Positions 41,422 through 53,465 of a stretch of 64,000 nt of DNA are shown here, piece by piece. The notes under the pieces were generated by a model that was not told the origin of the DNA, searched no databases, and saw only the letters and a list, made by a program, of their open reading frames with translations. How positions within the stretch are numbered: the first letter of the stretch is position 1; each line of letters opens with the position of its first letter. Position numbers and translations under genes: made by a program. This stretch comes from Cichorium intybus (lineage: Eukaryota > Streptophyta > Magnoliopsida > Asterales > Asteraceae): contig CM042011.1 of the NCBI GenBank assembly GCA_023525715.1, positions 59,367,854 to 59,431,853 on the forward strand, written 5' to 3'.

Positions 41422-41716
41422 TAGGAATGTAACCGGTTCTAGAACCGGATCGAACCGGAACCAGAATAACTGGTAATCGAATAAGCAAGGAAATGAGGAT
41501 TGGAACCCAATCAAACTCCCCCTATCCGGTTCCGATTCCGGTTTGGTTTTTTTAGTCCAAATGCTAGTCCTTAGTCTAGGAACTGAACCGGACCCGAACC
41601 GGCATAACCAGTAACCGAATAAGCAATAAATCAAGGACCGAAACCGGACCGAACTTCCCATATCCAGTTAATAGGTTCCAGTTCCGGTTAGACTTTTCGG
41701 TCTAAACGCTCACCTA
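41422..41716. mobile_element. CCGGTT-rich MITE, hAT-like
   Basis: Starts TAGGAATGTAACCGG and ends CGCTCACCTA, with many internal ACCGGTT/AACCGG words arranged as diverged inverted repeats. The target duplication is not clear. Confidence 0.5.
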
Positions 41717-42031
41717 TAATTGATACTGAGTTGGAGAAGATGGATTTATTTGTTTTGTAAGTTGGGAAAGATGGAAGTAAGAGAAGAGAGAATAGTTGAT
41801 GTGATGTATATGTGACAAGTGTTGGGGGAGGGTTGTGAAATATCAACTCCCCACCCTAACAACTTATGAGTGATAAGTTTATATTTTGGCTATATCTTCA
41901 CAAAGACTAGATTAACTAACGTGTTGTTCGTTTTTTGTTTGCAGATCTTCTTTGCCTCTTTTGTCTGTGTTGTGTAGATGATACCCATACATTAGCTCTC
42001 ACAGACCGTTTTTAAAAGACTACAGACCTAA

Positions 42032-42036
42032 AAATA
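42032..42036 (+). repeat. 5-bp TSD, left copy (AAATA)
   Basis: Repeated at 57533-57537 beyond the other LTR. Confidence 0.8.
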
Positions 42037-42571
42037 AATCAGAAAATGAACAAAAAGATCTAAACACTAAATCAGCTCTCTTTGTTATGAAGAACCAGAT
42101 TTTAGATACAATTACAACGTAAAACTCACTACATAACACTCATCACTCTCCTAGTTCTAGCCTAATCTAACTAAATCTACCATTGTTCTAACACAACTCG
42201 AAAAGAAGAAAGAAAAGAAAGATCTTGATGAGGCTGCGTGAGAGAGAGATCGAGAGGGTGAGAGAAGGTCTTTTTGTGTTTGAAAAATTATGTCTAAAAC
42301 ACCCCTTTACAACCTTATATATCACCGGGTTATATTTGACCCGATATTGACCTGCGTACTTAAGTCCAGCAGCTCTTATAAACCCGAAATTGACCACAAC
42401 CCACTAGATCAAGAGTCCATCAGCTTTAAGCCCACTATCAGCTCCATCTCAGCCCATCTTATCTCAATCCAGCCCATCTTCTACAAGGAAACAAATCAAG
42501 TTAATTATAAAAACAAATAATATTTCCTTCAGATTGCACAAAAATGTTAGAAATATTTAAATATTTCAACA
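42037..42571 (-). repeat. 3' LTR of the degraded Copia element
   Basis: 535 bp, about 95% identical to 56998-57532. On the minus strand it starts TGTTGAAATA and ends TCTGATT, so the 3' terminus is not the canonical CA. The adjacent PPT (minus strand GAGGGAGGG) is at 42572-42580. Confidence 0.9.
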
Positions 42572-43673
42572 CCCTCCCTCAATCTGAACCAGAAATGCAT
42601 TATACAAACCGAGTTTTTCTGAAAAAACATTATGCTGACTAACACCAAGAGGTTTGGTGAAAATATCAGCAATTTGTTCTAAAGAGTTAACATTTACCAC
42701 CTTGATTACACCTTCAGAAACTTTGTCCCTTACCAAGTGGACATCAATTTCAATATGCTTTGTTCTTTCATGTAACACTGGATTTAAAGACAAAAGAATA
42801 GCAGATTCATTATCACAATATAAATTAACTGGAACCTTATACTTAAGACCTAAATCTTTCATTAACTTTAGCAGCCACAAAACTTCACAAGTTACTGTTG
42901 CAAGAGCTCTATATTCAGATTCAGTAGAAGATCTTGAAACAGTTGATTGCTTCTTGCTTTTCCATGAAACCAAACTATTGCCCAAGAACAAACAATAACC
43001 AGCTATAGAACGACGCAAATTTATACATTTAGCCTAATCAGAATCTACACAAGCAGTTAATGACAACTCATTACTCTTAGACACTAAAACACCCTTTCTT
43101 GGACAAAGTTTCAAATATCTTAACACACGAATTGCAACTTTCAAATGAGACTTTCTTGGAGCATGCATACACTGACTCAAAGTTTGAACAATAAAAGAAA
43201 TATGAGGCCTAGTGTTTGTCAAATAGATTAGTTTTCCAACTAATTTCTGATATTCTGTAATATTTTCTAGCAAATCATCTTTTTCATTAGAACCACTACT
43301 AGAAACAGTAACATTTACATCTAAAGAAGTTCTAATGGGTTTTGAAGCTAAAAGTCCAAACTCATAAAACAACTGCAAACAATACTTACGTTGCCACAAA
43401 CATAACCCATTATCAGTTTTTACAATTTCAATTCCAAGAAAATCTCTTAAAAACCCTAAATCCTTAATCAAAAACTGGGATTTCAAAAAAACTTTACCAG
43501 ATTCTGTTTCTTGCTCGTTATTTCCAATTAACACAATATCATCAAAATACACCAAAAGCACAACAAATATATCTCTATCTCGCTTTGTATATAACGAAAA
43601 ATCATTTTTAATTTGTACAAACCAATTTTTATTAAAGAAGATGTAATTTTTTCATTCCATTTCCTAGGAGCCT
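42566..43673 (-). pseudogene. Copia RT C-terminal part and RNase H (broken)
   Basis: From the insertion point leftward the frame carries the RT catalytic box as YFDD (usually YVDD), then the connection domain. After a stop at about 43033 comes RNase H with CDNESA, STESEYRA and HERTKHIEID. It continues the RT begun at 52475-53465: the join falls just after the YGLKQA motif. The stop between the two frames shows it is inactive. Confidence 0.85.
43669..43673 (+). repeat. 5-bp TSD, left copy (AGCCT)
   Basis: Repeated exactly at 52470-52474. Confidence 0.92.
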
Positions 43674-45658
43674 TGTAACACCCAAAAAATTTCGCAAAAT
43701 ATTTGAACTTTTAAAACAACTTTTATAAAAAGATAATATAAGTTTCCAATAGTTAAAAACCTCAAAACCAACTTATGAATAAATAAACATAGTAAAGTGC
43801 GGAAACATAAAATAACAATGTCCCAAAATAGAAATTATTCTAGTAGTGGCATCCCGGTGCTCCAAGTCACGCCTTAGCCTCCTTGATCTTAACACCTGAA
43901 AAATGTTTATGGGAAACCGTAAGCAAAAGCTTAGTGAATTCAAACACAAACATCATATTAATATCCACGTTTACCAGCCTTAATACAATTCCAATTATAA
44001 TTATAAAAACCAAGCAAAGAACGAATCAATGGTTATATAAAATAGGGCGGACTTGTAGGTTTGAGCTGCACCGGGTAAATCCCGTATCCTTTGGCCCCGA
44101 TCTCCGCACCTCATAAAGAGTATAACATTGGTGATCTTACCTAACTACCCCTCATAGTAATAATCAATTACATACAGTGCACATGTACGATTTATAATAA
44201 TAATATAGCATGCTTTAAATATTAAATCTAAACAATCACACACGAGCTAACTAGCAAACATAAACATTAATACAACGGTGTGAGAGAACTCACCTTGAGT
44301 GAGTGATATAACAGATAGAAGTCAATATATGGCTACCAGGCTTGTGCAAACTTCAATACTTCACCTAATTAAGACTAAAGGTTAGAAGGATGAAATTGTG
44401 AAGCTAAGGAATGAGAAAGGAGTAATCACAGCAAGGTCTCTAAAACAGACTGCTGCTCAAGACGGAATTACTCCAAAATATAAAATAGAAGCATAGGCTT
44501 AAATAATTTTTACAAGAACTACAATGACTTAGGTTTCCAGAACTATAAAGAACTCCCCCTAACTCCAAAGGATGAAAGAGATATAAAATTTACAAAAAGA
44601 CATATCTCTGCTGTCTTCAAACGGACAGTCAGGTGATGTTGGCCAACTCTACCAAACTTATGGGTGGAATTAGCCCAAACCAAAAATTAGAGGAACAAAA
44701 GACACATAAATACAAGTCTCAGAGTTGGAATCGATTAAAAAGGGTTTCCCAAGCTCTGGATATAAAATTCACATTGTGGACAATCACAGAACCAGTATAA
44801 GCTGGTAACTGTCCATTGATCTGGAGTGGGGATCCATTCTAACTAACTTATAATGATAATTAACATCTCATCTTCTCCAGATCTTTAATTAAATATGTAA
44901 TTGGGAACTTGGAATCACTCTGTATCACTTCCTAAGCCCTAGAAATGATAAAAACAAAATGACATATCATAGCAGACCCGGATTAGACTTAACAGCAAAG
45001 ACGCTGTTGTTGCCCATAGATAAAGTCCATTTCAGCGAGAGTTGTATTTTTAAGAAAGTTACTCAACTCAATTTGTGAACTTTGGGCACTGGTTGTGGGT
45101 CCATATGAGTCCTAGAACTCGAGATATGATTTTTACAAGAAGGGAGACTCAGCAGGGAAATCTGACAGAAACCCTAGGTTATGTTGCGAAATTCATAACT
45201 CAATATCTATACCTTGAAATCAAAATCCCTCCGGTCAGAACCTTCATATATGTCTTGGGAACCTTCGGTTAAAGTTTCGTGGCGATCCAACCTTTCAATC
45301 TCCGGGAATCGTCCAAACACTGCGGCTGTCTTCTCAAATCCGGGAATAAAGAGAGATACAGAGGGAGAGAGAGATAACCGTGAGGGAGAGGGAGGGAGTG
45401 AAATGAAGGAAATTAGGGTTTTGAGCCCTAATATACTAGGTTAAATGGGCTAAGCACTTAAACCTTTGGGCTAGAAAATACTTAAGCTCTAATTGGGTTT
45501 GGCTATAAAACCCATGGACTTAATTATATGATTAAAAGATGTCAATAATTATAAGCCCAACGTTTTAATTAATCAGATCTTAATTAAGTAATTAATATAA
45601 GTTCACATAATTAAATTAATAAAATAAATAAACGTACCGGGAAAAACCGGGCGTTACA
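43674..45658 (-). repeat. 3' LTR of the Tekay-like element
   Basis: TGTAACACCC ... GGGCGTTACA; near-palindromic ends. The PPT (minus strand CCTAGTGGGGGAGAGT) is at 45659-45674. Confidence 0.9.
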
Positions 45659-45669
45659 ACTCTCCCCCA

Positions 45670-46014
45670 CTAGGAACAGACTTCTTCCTCGAAGTCATCG
45701 CCCACAAATAAATCCGGGTAATGAGTCCTCATCTCGTATTCCGGTTCCCACGTCCATTCCGAACCCCGTCTATGTCGCCACTGAACGTTAACCAAATTTA
45801 TAGTTTTGTTCCGAAGGGTCTTCGTTTCCCGATCTAAAATCGCAACTGGTTGCTCAACATAGTTGAGACGCTCATCAATCTGGATAACCTCCAATGGTAC
45901 CACCATGGTATCATCAACAACACATTTCCGTAACTGAGAAACGTGGATAGTGTCATGGATCAGGCTAAGCTCATCAGGTAACTCCAAACGATAGGCCACC
46001 TCCCCAATGCGCAT
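45670..46014 (-). pseudogene. Tekay integrase C-terminal and chromodomain end
   Basis: About 114 codons, open. The start matches the Tekay integrase C-terminal segment (GEVAYRLELPDELSLIHDTIHVSQLRKC). It then runs through VQWRHRRGSEWTWEPEYEM, the aromatic chromodomain core, to the polyprotein stop just before the PPT. In chromoviruses this domain is thought to direct integration to heterochromatin. Everything upstream in the polyprotein is missing; the frame is joined directly to a piece of foreign LTR at 46015. Confidence 0.85.
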
Positions 46015-46015
46015 A

Positions 46016-46276
46016 ATAATTTTTTATAGCTCCTTGAATAAACAAAACTCATATATTAAGTTTTAACTTGACCAAACAACCTCTCTCATTCCAATTTTCC
46101 ACAATTTAAATCTATTTCTTACACTTTCCACCCCAACCCCTTTAATCTTTCACTTCTAGTCCTTTAATAAATAATTAAATAATAATATTATTATTTACCC
46201 AAATTTTCTATAAAATAATTATACCCAATAATTACAATATAGAATATTATAGCATGTCGAAAATCGGGATGTTACA
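46016..46276 (-). repeat. truncated LTR of a second Tekay-type element
   Basis: On the minus strand the sequence runs PPT (GGGGGAGATT), then TGTAACATCCCG..., the start of an LTR different from the flanking ones. It stops after about 260 bp at the chromodomain fragment. Confidence 0.65.
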
Positions 46277-46279
46277 AAT

Positions 46280-46620
46280 CTCCCCCGCTTGAAATAGACT
46301 TCGTCCTCGAAGTCATCGTTAGTGAACAACTCGGAATAATGAGCTCGCATCTCCATATCTAGCTCCCAAGTATACTCCTATCTCTGTCAATGCTGCCACT
46401 GGACTTTCAACGTCCCAATTACCTTGTTACACAAGGTCTCTGTCTTGTTCTCGTTGATAGGAAACCTCGTTTCATTTAACTAAACCGTATGTTTACCCAA
46501 AGATACTCGAAAAGGCCATCGATGTCTCATCTCCCAAATACGTCTATAACTGAAACACAAGGAAAAACGTGATGGATAACACCAAACTCGTCTAGTATCT
46601 CTAACGGTACTCTACTTTAC
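46280..46620 (-). pseudogene. second chromodomain/integrase end (decayed)
   Basis: Minus-strand translation in shifting frames recovers the polyprotein end (the DDFEDEV-type residues) and upstream chromodomain-like residues. It is a diverged homologue of 45670-46014. Confidence 0.6.
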
Positions 46621-47238
46621 CCACTCGCGTAATAACGGTCCAAAGTTTGTTACTATGGGCATCAACTTTCCCTCTTATGAATCCAAATCACTCATATTTC
46701 TGGCAAAACAAACAATAGCCTTAAATATTTCATATGCAACTCAAGGTTCAAACGCTTCATAACTATGTAAATACCACGATGACCCTATGTGGTAACATAA
46801 CAAATCCGCACCGTTTGTATCATTAGTGTCGTCTTGAGCACAATATTTGTGCTCCTAATACCCAATAAGTAATCCAGCCCCAAGAAATGGGCATTCTATA
46901 TTTCATATTCGTAAAGGCTGGTGCTGAAACCGCACCTATATACAAATATTCGGTACTGATCTCGTATAGTCATACCATCCCCCGCACTAGAACTGCCAAT
47001 ATACAACAATTCAGTACTATAATCGTACCTATACGCTCTAATTGGTACTAAAGCTGTACCTTTTCACACCATCTGGTACTAAAACCGTACACACACACTA
47101 TCAATGTAAATCCTACCAACACACCAATATACCTTAAATTTGTGGATGTGTAGCAAAATAAACTTGGTCACCTATTGAAAAGGGAGCTAGGTAACATGAC
47201 ACAAACCCTAGATGCTACAGCAATAGACGAAATCTTAC
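46621..47238 (-). pseudogene. decayed pol remnant, presumably integrase
   Basis: By position between RNase H and chromodomain this should be integrase, but I cannot read a catalytic triad. Several GGTACTGAA/TACCGATT words recur at 46940-47100. Confidence 0.35.
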
Positions 47239-47463
47239 TCATAACGCACTCACACTTGGCATTATCAAACATATCCTCCACTTCTCGCAACTTGCTATGA
47301 TATGCAGTATCAAAATCAATAGAACGTCCCAAAAGCACAACTCTCTCAAAGACTCACCAGTCGAACATTGGCTAAAATTATCACCAACTATGTTTGCTTT
47401 ATCTGGATGGAAAAATATCTCATAGTCATAGTCTCTAACCATAACACACCACCTCTTCTTCAC
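47239..47463 (-). pseudogene. Tekay RNase H end
   Basis: The frame begins KKRWCVMVRDYDYEIFFHPD and continues KANIVGD, matching the conserved RNase H end of gypsy pol (the xHPGKANVVADALSR segment), with substitutions in the key A-D-A-L-S-R part. It is not functional. Confidence 0.7.
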
Positions 47464-48559
47464 GCATGATCATAATCTACTAATCTATCATAAATCTACA
47501 ACTCTTGAGGTCAGTGTATAACATACACTTAACACCTTAAAATAGTACTTTTGTGATTTGACAACAACTCGCAGCCGCGCCTTCTAACTCCACTCTTAAA
47601 CCTTGCTAAGACTGAAACATACCGCGAAATGGTATATTGTTCAGTCGTGTTTCTTTATTGCAAGTGACACACTCCATTAGTGTACTAACTAATGTCTTCA
47701 TGTCCACACGAAAATTTTCAATTGACTTCTGCATCGAGCGGTACAACCTCGTCATGTACACTTGCTTCTTGCATGCTGCAGGTGTATTAGTGAGCCTAAA
47801 AGGTATCACCACAAACTCACCGTTACTGTAACACGTGCCAACATTCTATCCTTCGAGTATATACTCCTAGTTCGTTACTTGTGGTAACTTGACTTCAGAT
47901 CAAACCTTGAGAACCATGGTGTTCCCAGAAGGCTTCCAGCAAAGCATCCATCATTGGGTCATCTTGAAACACATCAACAAACTCTCTCTTAATGAACATG
48001 TCTTCAACCATCTTCATCTCTCACGCCATCACGTATACTGCCATGTATGCTTAACACTTGACACCGCTACACTATAGCATATCGTTTTGATTACTCACAG
48101 CTGAACCCAACACCGCACTCCGCATAACAACTTCACTCTGTAGCAAGAGTTCTCTCCTGCTTGGTTTTGAACTCATATTAGTTTGCAATAACAAAGAACT
48201 TCACTTCGAACACGACTCACTAATCTATCATCATGATCACACATAGTCCACACATCACTCTCGTGATCACATCATTCGGTAGCTTCTCACCACTAACCCC
48301 TAATACGATCTCGGTACACACGAGCATCCATTACGTCTTATCGTATGCGACTTTCACCACAATAGGGTAACCTACGTGTCCAAAGGTACTCCCAAGTAAC
48401 TCATAAAAAGTACAAGGAACGAACGATTAAGTATTACTACTAGAAAAAGAATTCTAAGTAAACAAAAGTAATGCTCCGCGTAGCATCATCAAACTCTTGA
48501 TCACCGATTCATAACACATCCACGTAACAGTTTAACCACGTATCGAACCTACGGGTTAT
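47464..48559 (-). pseudogene. decayed Tekay reverse transcriptase
   Basis: At 47606-47812 the frame keeps VIPFRLTNTPA, the RT 'PFGLTNAPA' motif, but no intact FIDD box follows. Elsewhere it is broken by stops and shifts. Confidence 0.6.
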
Positions 48560-49174
48560 CTAAAAACCACTCGTCTGGAACACATCCTCTAATTCCCTGT
48601 CAAGTTTATTGTAATTTTGTGTTAAAAGATAAGAAAATTTAGCTACCAGAGTCGCAACCGGTACCAAATCACGGCGAAACTCCACTTGTCGAATAGGTGA
48701 CAAACTAGGGAGTTCTTCCGGAAAGACATCGCTAAAGTCGGAAACAATAGGGACATCGACAAGTGCTACTGCAGATGAGCAAGAAGCCAAGGCCAGATGG
48801 GGAATATCCCCCGGAATAATAAGTTCTCCACCTCTAGGGTTTTGAACATGAACCTGTATCTTCCGGAAATGGATTTCCGCATCAAACGTGTCAAGCCAAT
48901 CCATGCCTACAATAACGCAAAGCTCCCGTATCGCAATAGGAATAAGATCAATGGGGAATTCCACCCCAGAAAACTCGAGAGTCCAACCCCGATAAACATC
49001 GGTGAAATAAATAGTGCGGTTGTCGGCAACCTCGATGACCATTGGGCGAGCCAACTTCCCGATACTACGCCCCAAACGATTAATAAATGTGCGGGATACG
49101 AAAGAATGAGTGCCACCGCTATCGAACATAAGAGCAGCGGGCTCAGAATCTAGCAATACGTGCCTGGTTCTCAA
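48560..49174 (-). pseudogene. Tekay aspartic protease and start of RT (copy A)
   Basis: 204 codons, open. The protease site is FDSGGTHSFVS (DSG). GMDWLDTFDAEIHF follows, then the hinge DFSDVFPEELPSLSPIRQVEF into RT. It ends soon after the position of the RT fingers. Protease would cut Gag-Pol in the particle. No gag lies upstream; instead a second protease copy comes first (49240-49880). Confidence 0.8.
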
Positions 49175-49239
49175 TCATATATAATTTTTATAACAATCAT
49201 GAATGCCATTCGAGTTAGAACAAAATTATAGTGTAAGAG

Positions 49240-49880
49240 GGGAAAGAAAAGTACTCGGTCTAATAGAACCATTATCATTATGTTCCTGAAGATGACTATG
49301 AAGTTCTTTCATCTCTGGTGGTGTCAGATGATAAGGAGCCTTAGCTACCGGAGCTGCGCATGGCACCAAGTTGATACGAAACCCTACTTGCAGAACTGGC
49401 GGCATTCCAGTTAATTCCTCTATGAATACGTCACTAACTCGGGAACAATCGCAATGTCACTAACCACCACGGTCGCTGAACAAGAAGCTACGGATAGGCG
49501 AGGTGTATCCCCCTTAATGACCAGTTCTCCCCCACTTGGGTTTGAACCCGCACCTGCTTACGATGACATGAAATTAATCTCAGCTTCAAAAGTATCCAGC
49601 CAGTCCATGTCCATGGTGACACATACTTCCCTCATAGCAATGGGGATCAAATCAATAGAAAACTCTACGCCAGAGATCTATGGAGTACAGCCTCTATATA
49701 CCTCGGTATAAAGAGTCCAGTTGTCTGCAACCCGGACAACCATTAGACGAGATAGTCTACCAACATCTCGTCCCAGACGATTAGAAAAAGAGCGAGAAAC
49801 GAACAAATAAGTAGCACCGCTATCAAACATAACAACAGCGGGTTTAGAACTAACCAAGTACGTGTCTGCTTCAACAATTT
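49240..49880 (-). pseudogene. Tekay aspartic protease and start of RT (copy B, decayed)
   Basis: A diverged homologue of copy A, with several stops. Recognisable parts are MFDSGATYLFVSRSF, MDWLDTFEAEI and the RT start resembling APVAKAPYHL. It ends near the same RT position as copy A. Confidence 0.7.
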
Positions 49881-50465
49881 ATAACAACTTATGAACATGA
49901 AAACCTAAGGGGTATATATTAGAAACATGTCTAGCAGAAATAAAGGAAGACTTAGACGGTATCCGCATCCGCTAAAAAGAAAGATATTAGAGACAATTCA
50001 GCGTAGATATTTATAGGGAGACGAACACTCAGCTCACCGGAAATTTTTCAACCTTGCCCCGACCCGAAATCGGCACCGGTGTTTCAAATAGTAGGGGCTC
50101 TTCTACTAACAAGTTCCAATCTCGCATTCGCGTGTAGTTTCAAAAGTTCAAGTTCGCTCTAGCCGTTTATTTATACAACTCTCTCACATGATAATACTAA
50201 CAAAGTATATAATCTTAACATTTTAAGGCCAGTTGAAACAATCCAAAATTAACAATTCAACAAAGTAAGAAACATATAAAACAAAGCTTACAAGGCTGGT
50301 TGACTGGCACACCGCGAGATCTTCCACTACTAGTCTTCAAAAGTTTTATAGAAATCTTTTAAAGAAAATTTTTTAAAGAAAATAAAATTTTAAGAGCCTT
50401 AAATTAGAGTCTAGAACATCCTTAAGAATGCCTATTTCCCTCAAACGTGTGCTCTGATACCAACT
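49881..50465 (-). other. 5' leader and primer-binding site of the Tekay-like element
   Basis: The PBS, TGGTATCAGAGCAC on the minus strand, lies at about 50450-50463, two bases from the LTR, and fits initiator tRNA-Met. No gag frame follows in the roughly 570-bp leader. Confidence 0.8.
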
Positions 50466-52469
50466 TGTAACACCCAAAAATTTTCGCAAAATATTTGAAC
50501 TTTTAAAACAACTTTTATAAAAAGATAATACAAGTTTCCAATAGTTAAAAACCTCAAAACCAACTTATGAATAAATAAACATAGTAAAGTGCGGAAGCAT
50601 AAAATAACAATGTCCCAAAATAGAAATTATTCTAGTAGTGGCATCCCGGTGCTCCAAGTCACGCCTTAGCCTCCTTGATCTTAACACCTGAAAAATGTTT
50701 AGGGGAAACCGTAAGCAAAAGCTTAGTGAATTCAAACACAAACATCATATTGATATCCACGTTTACCAGCCTTAATACAATTCCAATTATAATTATAAAA
50801 ACCAAGCAAAGAACGAATCAATGCTTATATAAAATAGGGCGGACTTGTAGGTTTGAGCTGCACTGGGTAAATCCCGTATCCTTTGGCCCCGATCCCCGCA
50901 CCTCATAAAGAGTATAACGTTGGTGATCTTACCTAACTACCCCTCATAGTAATAATCAATTACATACACTGCACATGTACGATTTATAATAATAATATAG
51001 CATGCTTTAAATATTAAATCTAAACAATCACACACTAGCTAACTAGAAAACATAAACATTAATACAACGATGTGAGAGAACTCACCTTGAGTGAGTGATA
51101 TAATAGATAGAAGTCAATATATGGCTACCAAGCTTGTGCAAACTTCAATACTTCACCTAATTAAGACTAAAGGTTAGAAGGATGAAATTGTGAAGCTAAG
51201 GAATGAGAAATGAGTAATCACAGCAAGGTCTCTAAAACAGACCTGCTGCTCAAGACTGAATTACTCCAAAATATAAAATAGAAGCATAGGCTTAAATAAT
51301 TTTTACAAGAACTACAATGACTTAGGTTTCCAGAATCTTAAAGAACCCCCCCCCTCCCCCTAACTCCAAAGGATGAAAGAGATATAAACTTTACAAAAAG
51401 ACATATCTCTGCTGTCTTCAAACGGACAGTCAGGTGATGTTAGCCAACTCTACACAACTTGTGGGTGGAATTAGCCCAAACCAAAAATTAGAGGAACAAA
51501 AGACACATAAATACAAGTCTCAGAGTTGGAATCGATTAAAAAGGGTTTCCCAAGCTCTGGATATAAAATTCACATTGTGGACAATCACAGAACCAGTATA
51601 AGCTGGTAACTGTCCACTGATCTGGAGTGGGGATCCATTCTAACCAACTTATAATGATAATTAACATCCCATCTTCTCCAGATATTTAATTAAATATGTA
51701 ATGTACATGTGGGAACTTGGAATCACTCTGGATCACTTCCTAAGCCCTAGAAATGATAAAAACAAAATGACATATCACAGCAGACTCAGATTAGACTTAA
51801 CAGCAAAGACGCTGTTGTTGCCTATAGATAAATTCCATTTCAGCGAGAGTGGTATTTTTAAGAAAGTTACTCAACTCAATTTGTGAACTTTGGGCACTGG
51901 TTGTGGGTCCATATGAGTCCTAGAACTCGAGATATGATTTTTACAAGAAGGGTGACTCAGCAGTGAAATCTGACAGAAACCCTAGGTTATGTTGCAAAAT
52001 TCATAACTCAATATCTATACCGTGAAATCAAAATCCCTCCTGTCAGAACCTTCATATATGTCTTGGGAACCTTCGGTTAAAGTTTCGTGGCGATCCAACC
52101 TTTCAATCTCCGGGAATCGTCCAAACACTGCGGCTGTCTTCTCAAATCCGGGAATAAAGAGAGATACAGAGGGAGAGAGAGAGAGAACCGTGAGGGAGAG
52201 GGAGGGAGTGAAATGAAGGAAATTAGGGTTTTGAGCCCTAATATACTAGGTTAAATGGGCTAAGCACTTAAACCTTTGGGCTAGAAAATACTTAAGCTCT
52301 AATTGGGTTTGGCTATAAAACTCATGGACTTAATTATATGATTAAAAGATGGCAATAATTATAAGCCCAACCTTTTAATTAATCAGATCTTAATTAAGTA
52401 AATTAATATAAGATCAAATAATTAAATTAATAAAATAAATAAACATACCGGGAAAAACCGGGCGTTACA
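50466..52469 (-). repeat. 5' LTR of the Tekay-like element
   Basis: 2004 bp, colinear with 43674-45658. It has a C-run expansion near 51350 and scattered substitutions. Confidence 0.9.
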
Positions 52470-52474
52470 AGCCT

Positions 52475-53465
52475 GTTTTAAACCATATAAAGACTTAACA
52501 AGTTTACACACCTGTTTATCATTTTTTGAGATATACCCACGTGGTAAAACTATATAAACTTCTTCCTCAAGTGTACCATACAAAAAAGCATTACTAACAT
52601 CCATTTGATAAAGGCTACGATTAAATTGAACAGGCATTGCAATAACACACCTAACATTTGTAAGTATAGCAACAGGCGAGAAAGTCTCATCAAAATCAAG
52701 ACCCTCTCTTTGATTGTAACCTTTAGCAACAAGTCTAACTTTAAAACACTCTATTTCACCAGTAGACTTATATTTAATTTTAATAACCTACCTACAATCA
52801 ATGGGTTTGCGCCCCTTTGGTAAATCTGTTATAACCCAAGTTCCATTTCTATTTAAGGCTTCCATTTCATCATTCATTGCTCTAACCCAATTTGGGTCCT
52901 TAACAGCTTCATCAAAACAATTTGGTTCGAATGACTTATTTAAAGTAGCAGCAAAACAAGCAGAAGTAGAATGAAGATGAGTATAACCAATAGATTTTTC
53001 TATACTAAACCTATACTTTCCTTCCACAAGAAAATCATCATATTTCGAAGGAATTCTACTGTTTCTACTAGACCTCCTAAATCCTAAGGCATGAGTTCCT
53101 AAAGCATCATCAAATCGAGCTGGTTCAAAGTTTTCAAGTGTTGTTGTTCCTTCAAGAATGTTAGAAATTTCAACATATTGTTCATTTCTATCCTCCGACT
53201 CGGTTGCAAGAGCTCTTTCGCCATCCTGAACCGAAGGAGAAACGACATTCTCAGTACTACCTTGAGTACGAACATCATCGGGATTCTCGGGACTAGAACA
53301 GCTAGGAACAGTTTGATACAAACAATCAAAAAATTTTGAATGATTTCTTTCAGAATTAGACAGATCAGAATCGCCTTTTGAGGTTGTCAGTTTAAGAGGA
53401 AAACCCGACTCGTAGAAACGCACATCTCTAGAAATGAAAACAAATTTATCATCAAGATTTAACAA
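52475..53465 (-). pseudogene. Copia integrase tail and N-terminal RT (broken)
   Basis: The first frame (52788-53465, 225 codons) covers the linker after integrase and the start of RT (NEMEALNRNGTWVITDLPKG). After a stop, RT continues with RLVAKGYNQREG, QMDVSNAFLYGTL and KSLYGLKQA at 52475-52785. At that point the gypsy element inserted. Confidence 0.85.

Larger units (their letters stand above)
43674..52469 (-). mobile_element. chimeric, non-autonomous Tekay-like chromovirus, 8796 bp
   Basis: LTRs of 1985 and 2004 bp, differing at roughly 2-3% of positions, and a perfect AGCCT duplication mark a fairly young insertion into Copia RT. A minus-strand PBS for initiator tRNA-Met lies next to the right LTR and a PPT next to the left. 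The interior is a mosaic: two protease-RT starts in a row, decayed RT/RNase H, one chromodomain end with its own PPT and a 260-bp foreign LTR piece, then a second chromodomain end. No gag or complete integrase is present, so it was mobilised in trans. Confidence 0.88.

Noticed and set aside
43883..44116. 77-codon frame also found at 50675-50908
   Set aside because: It is part of the two Tekay-like LTRs, which are non-coding, so its repetition reflects LTR duplication.
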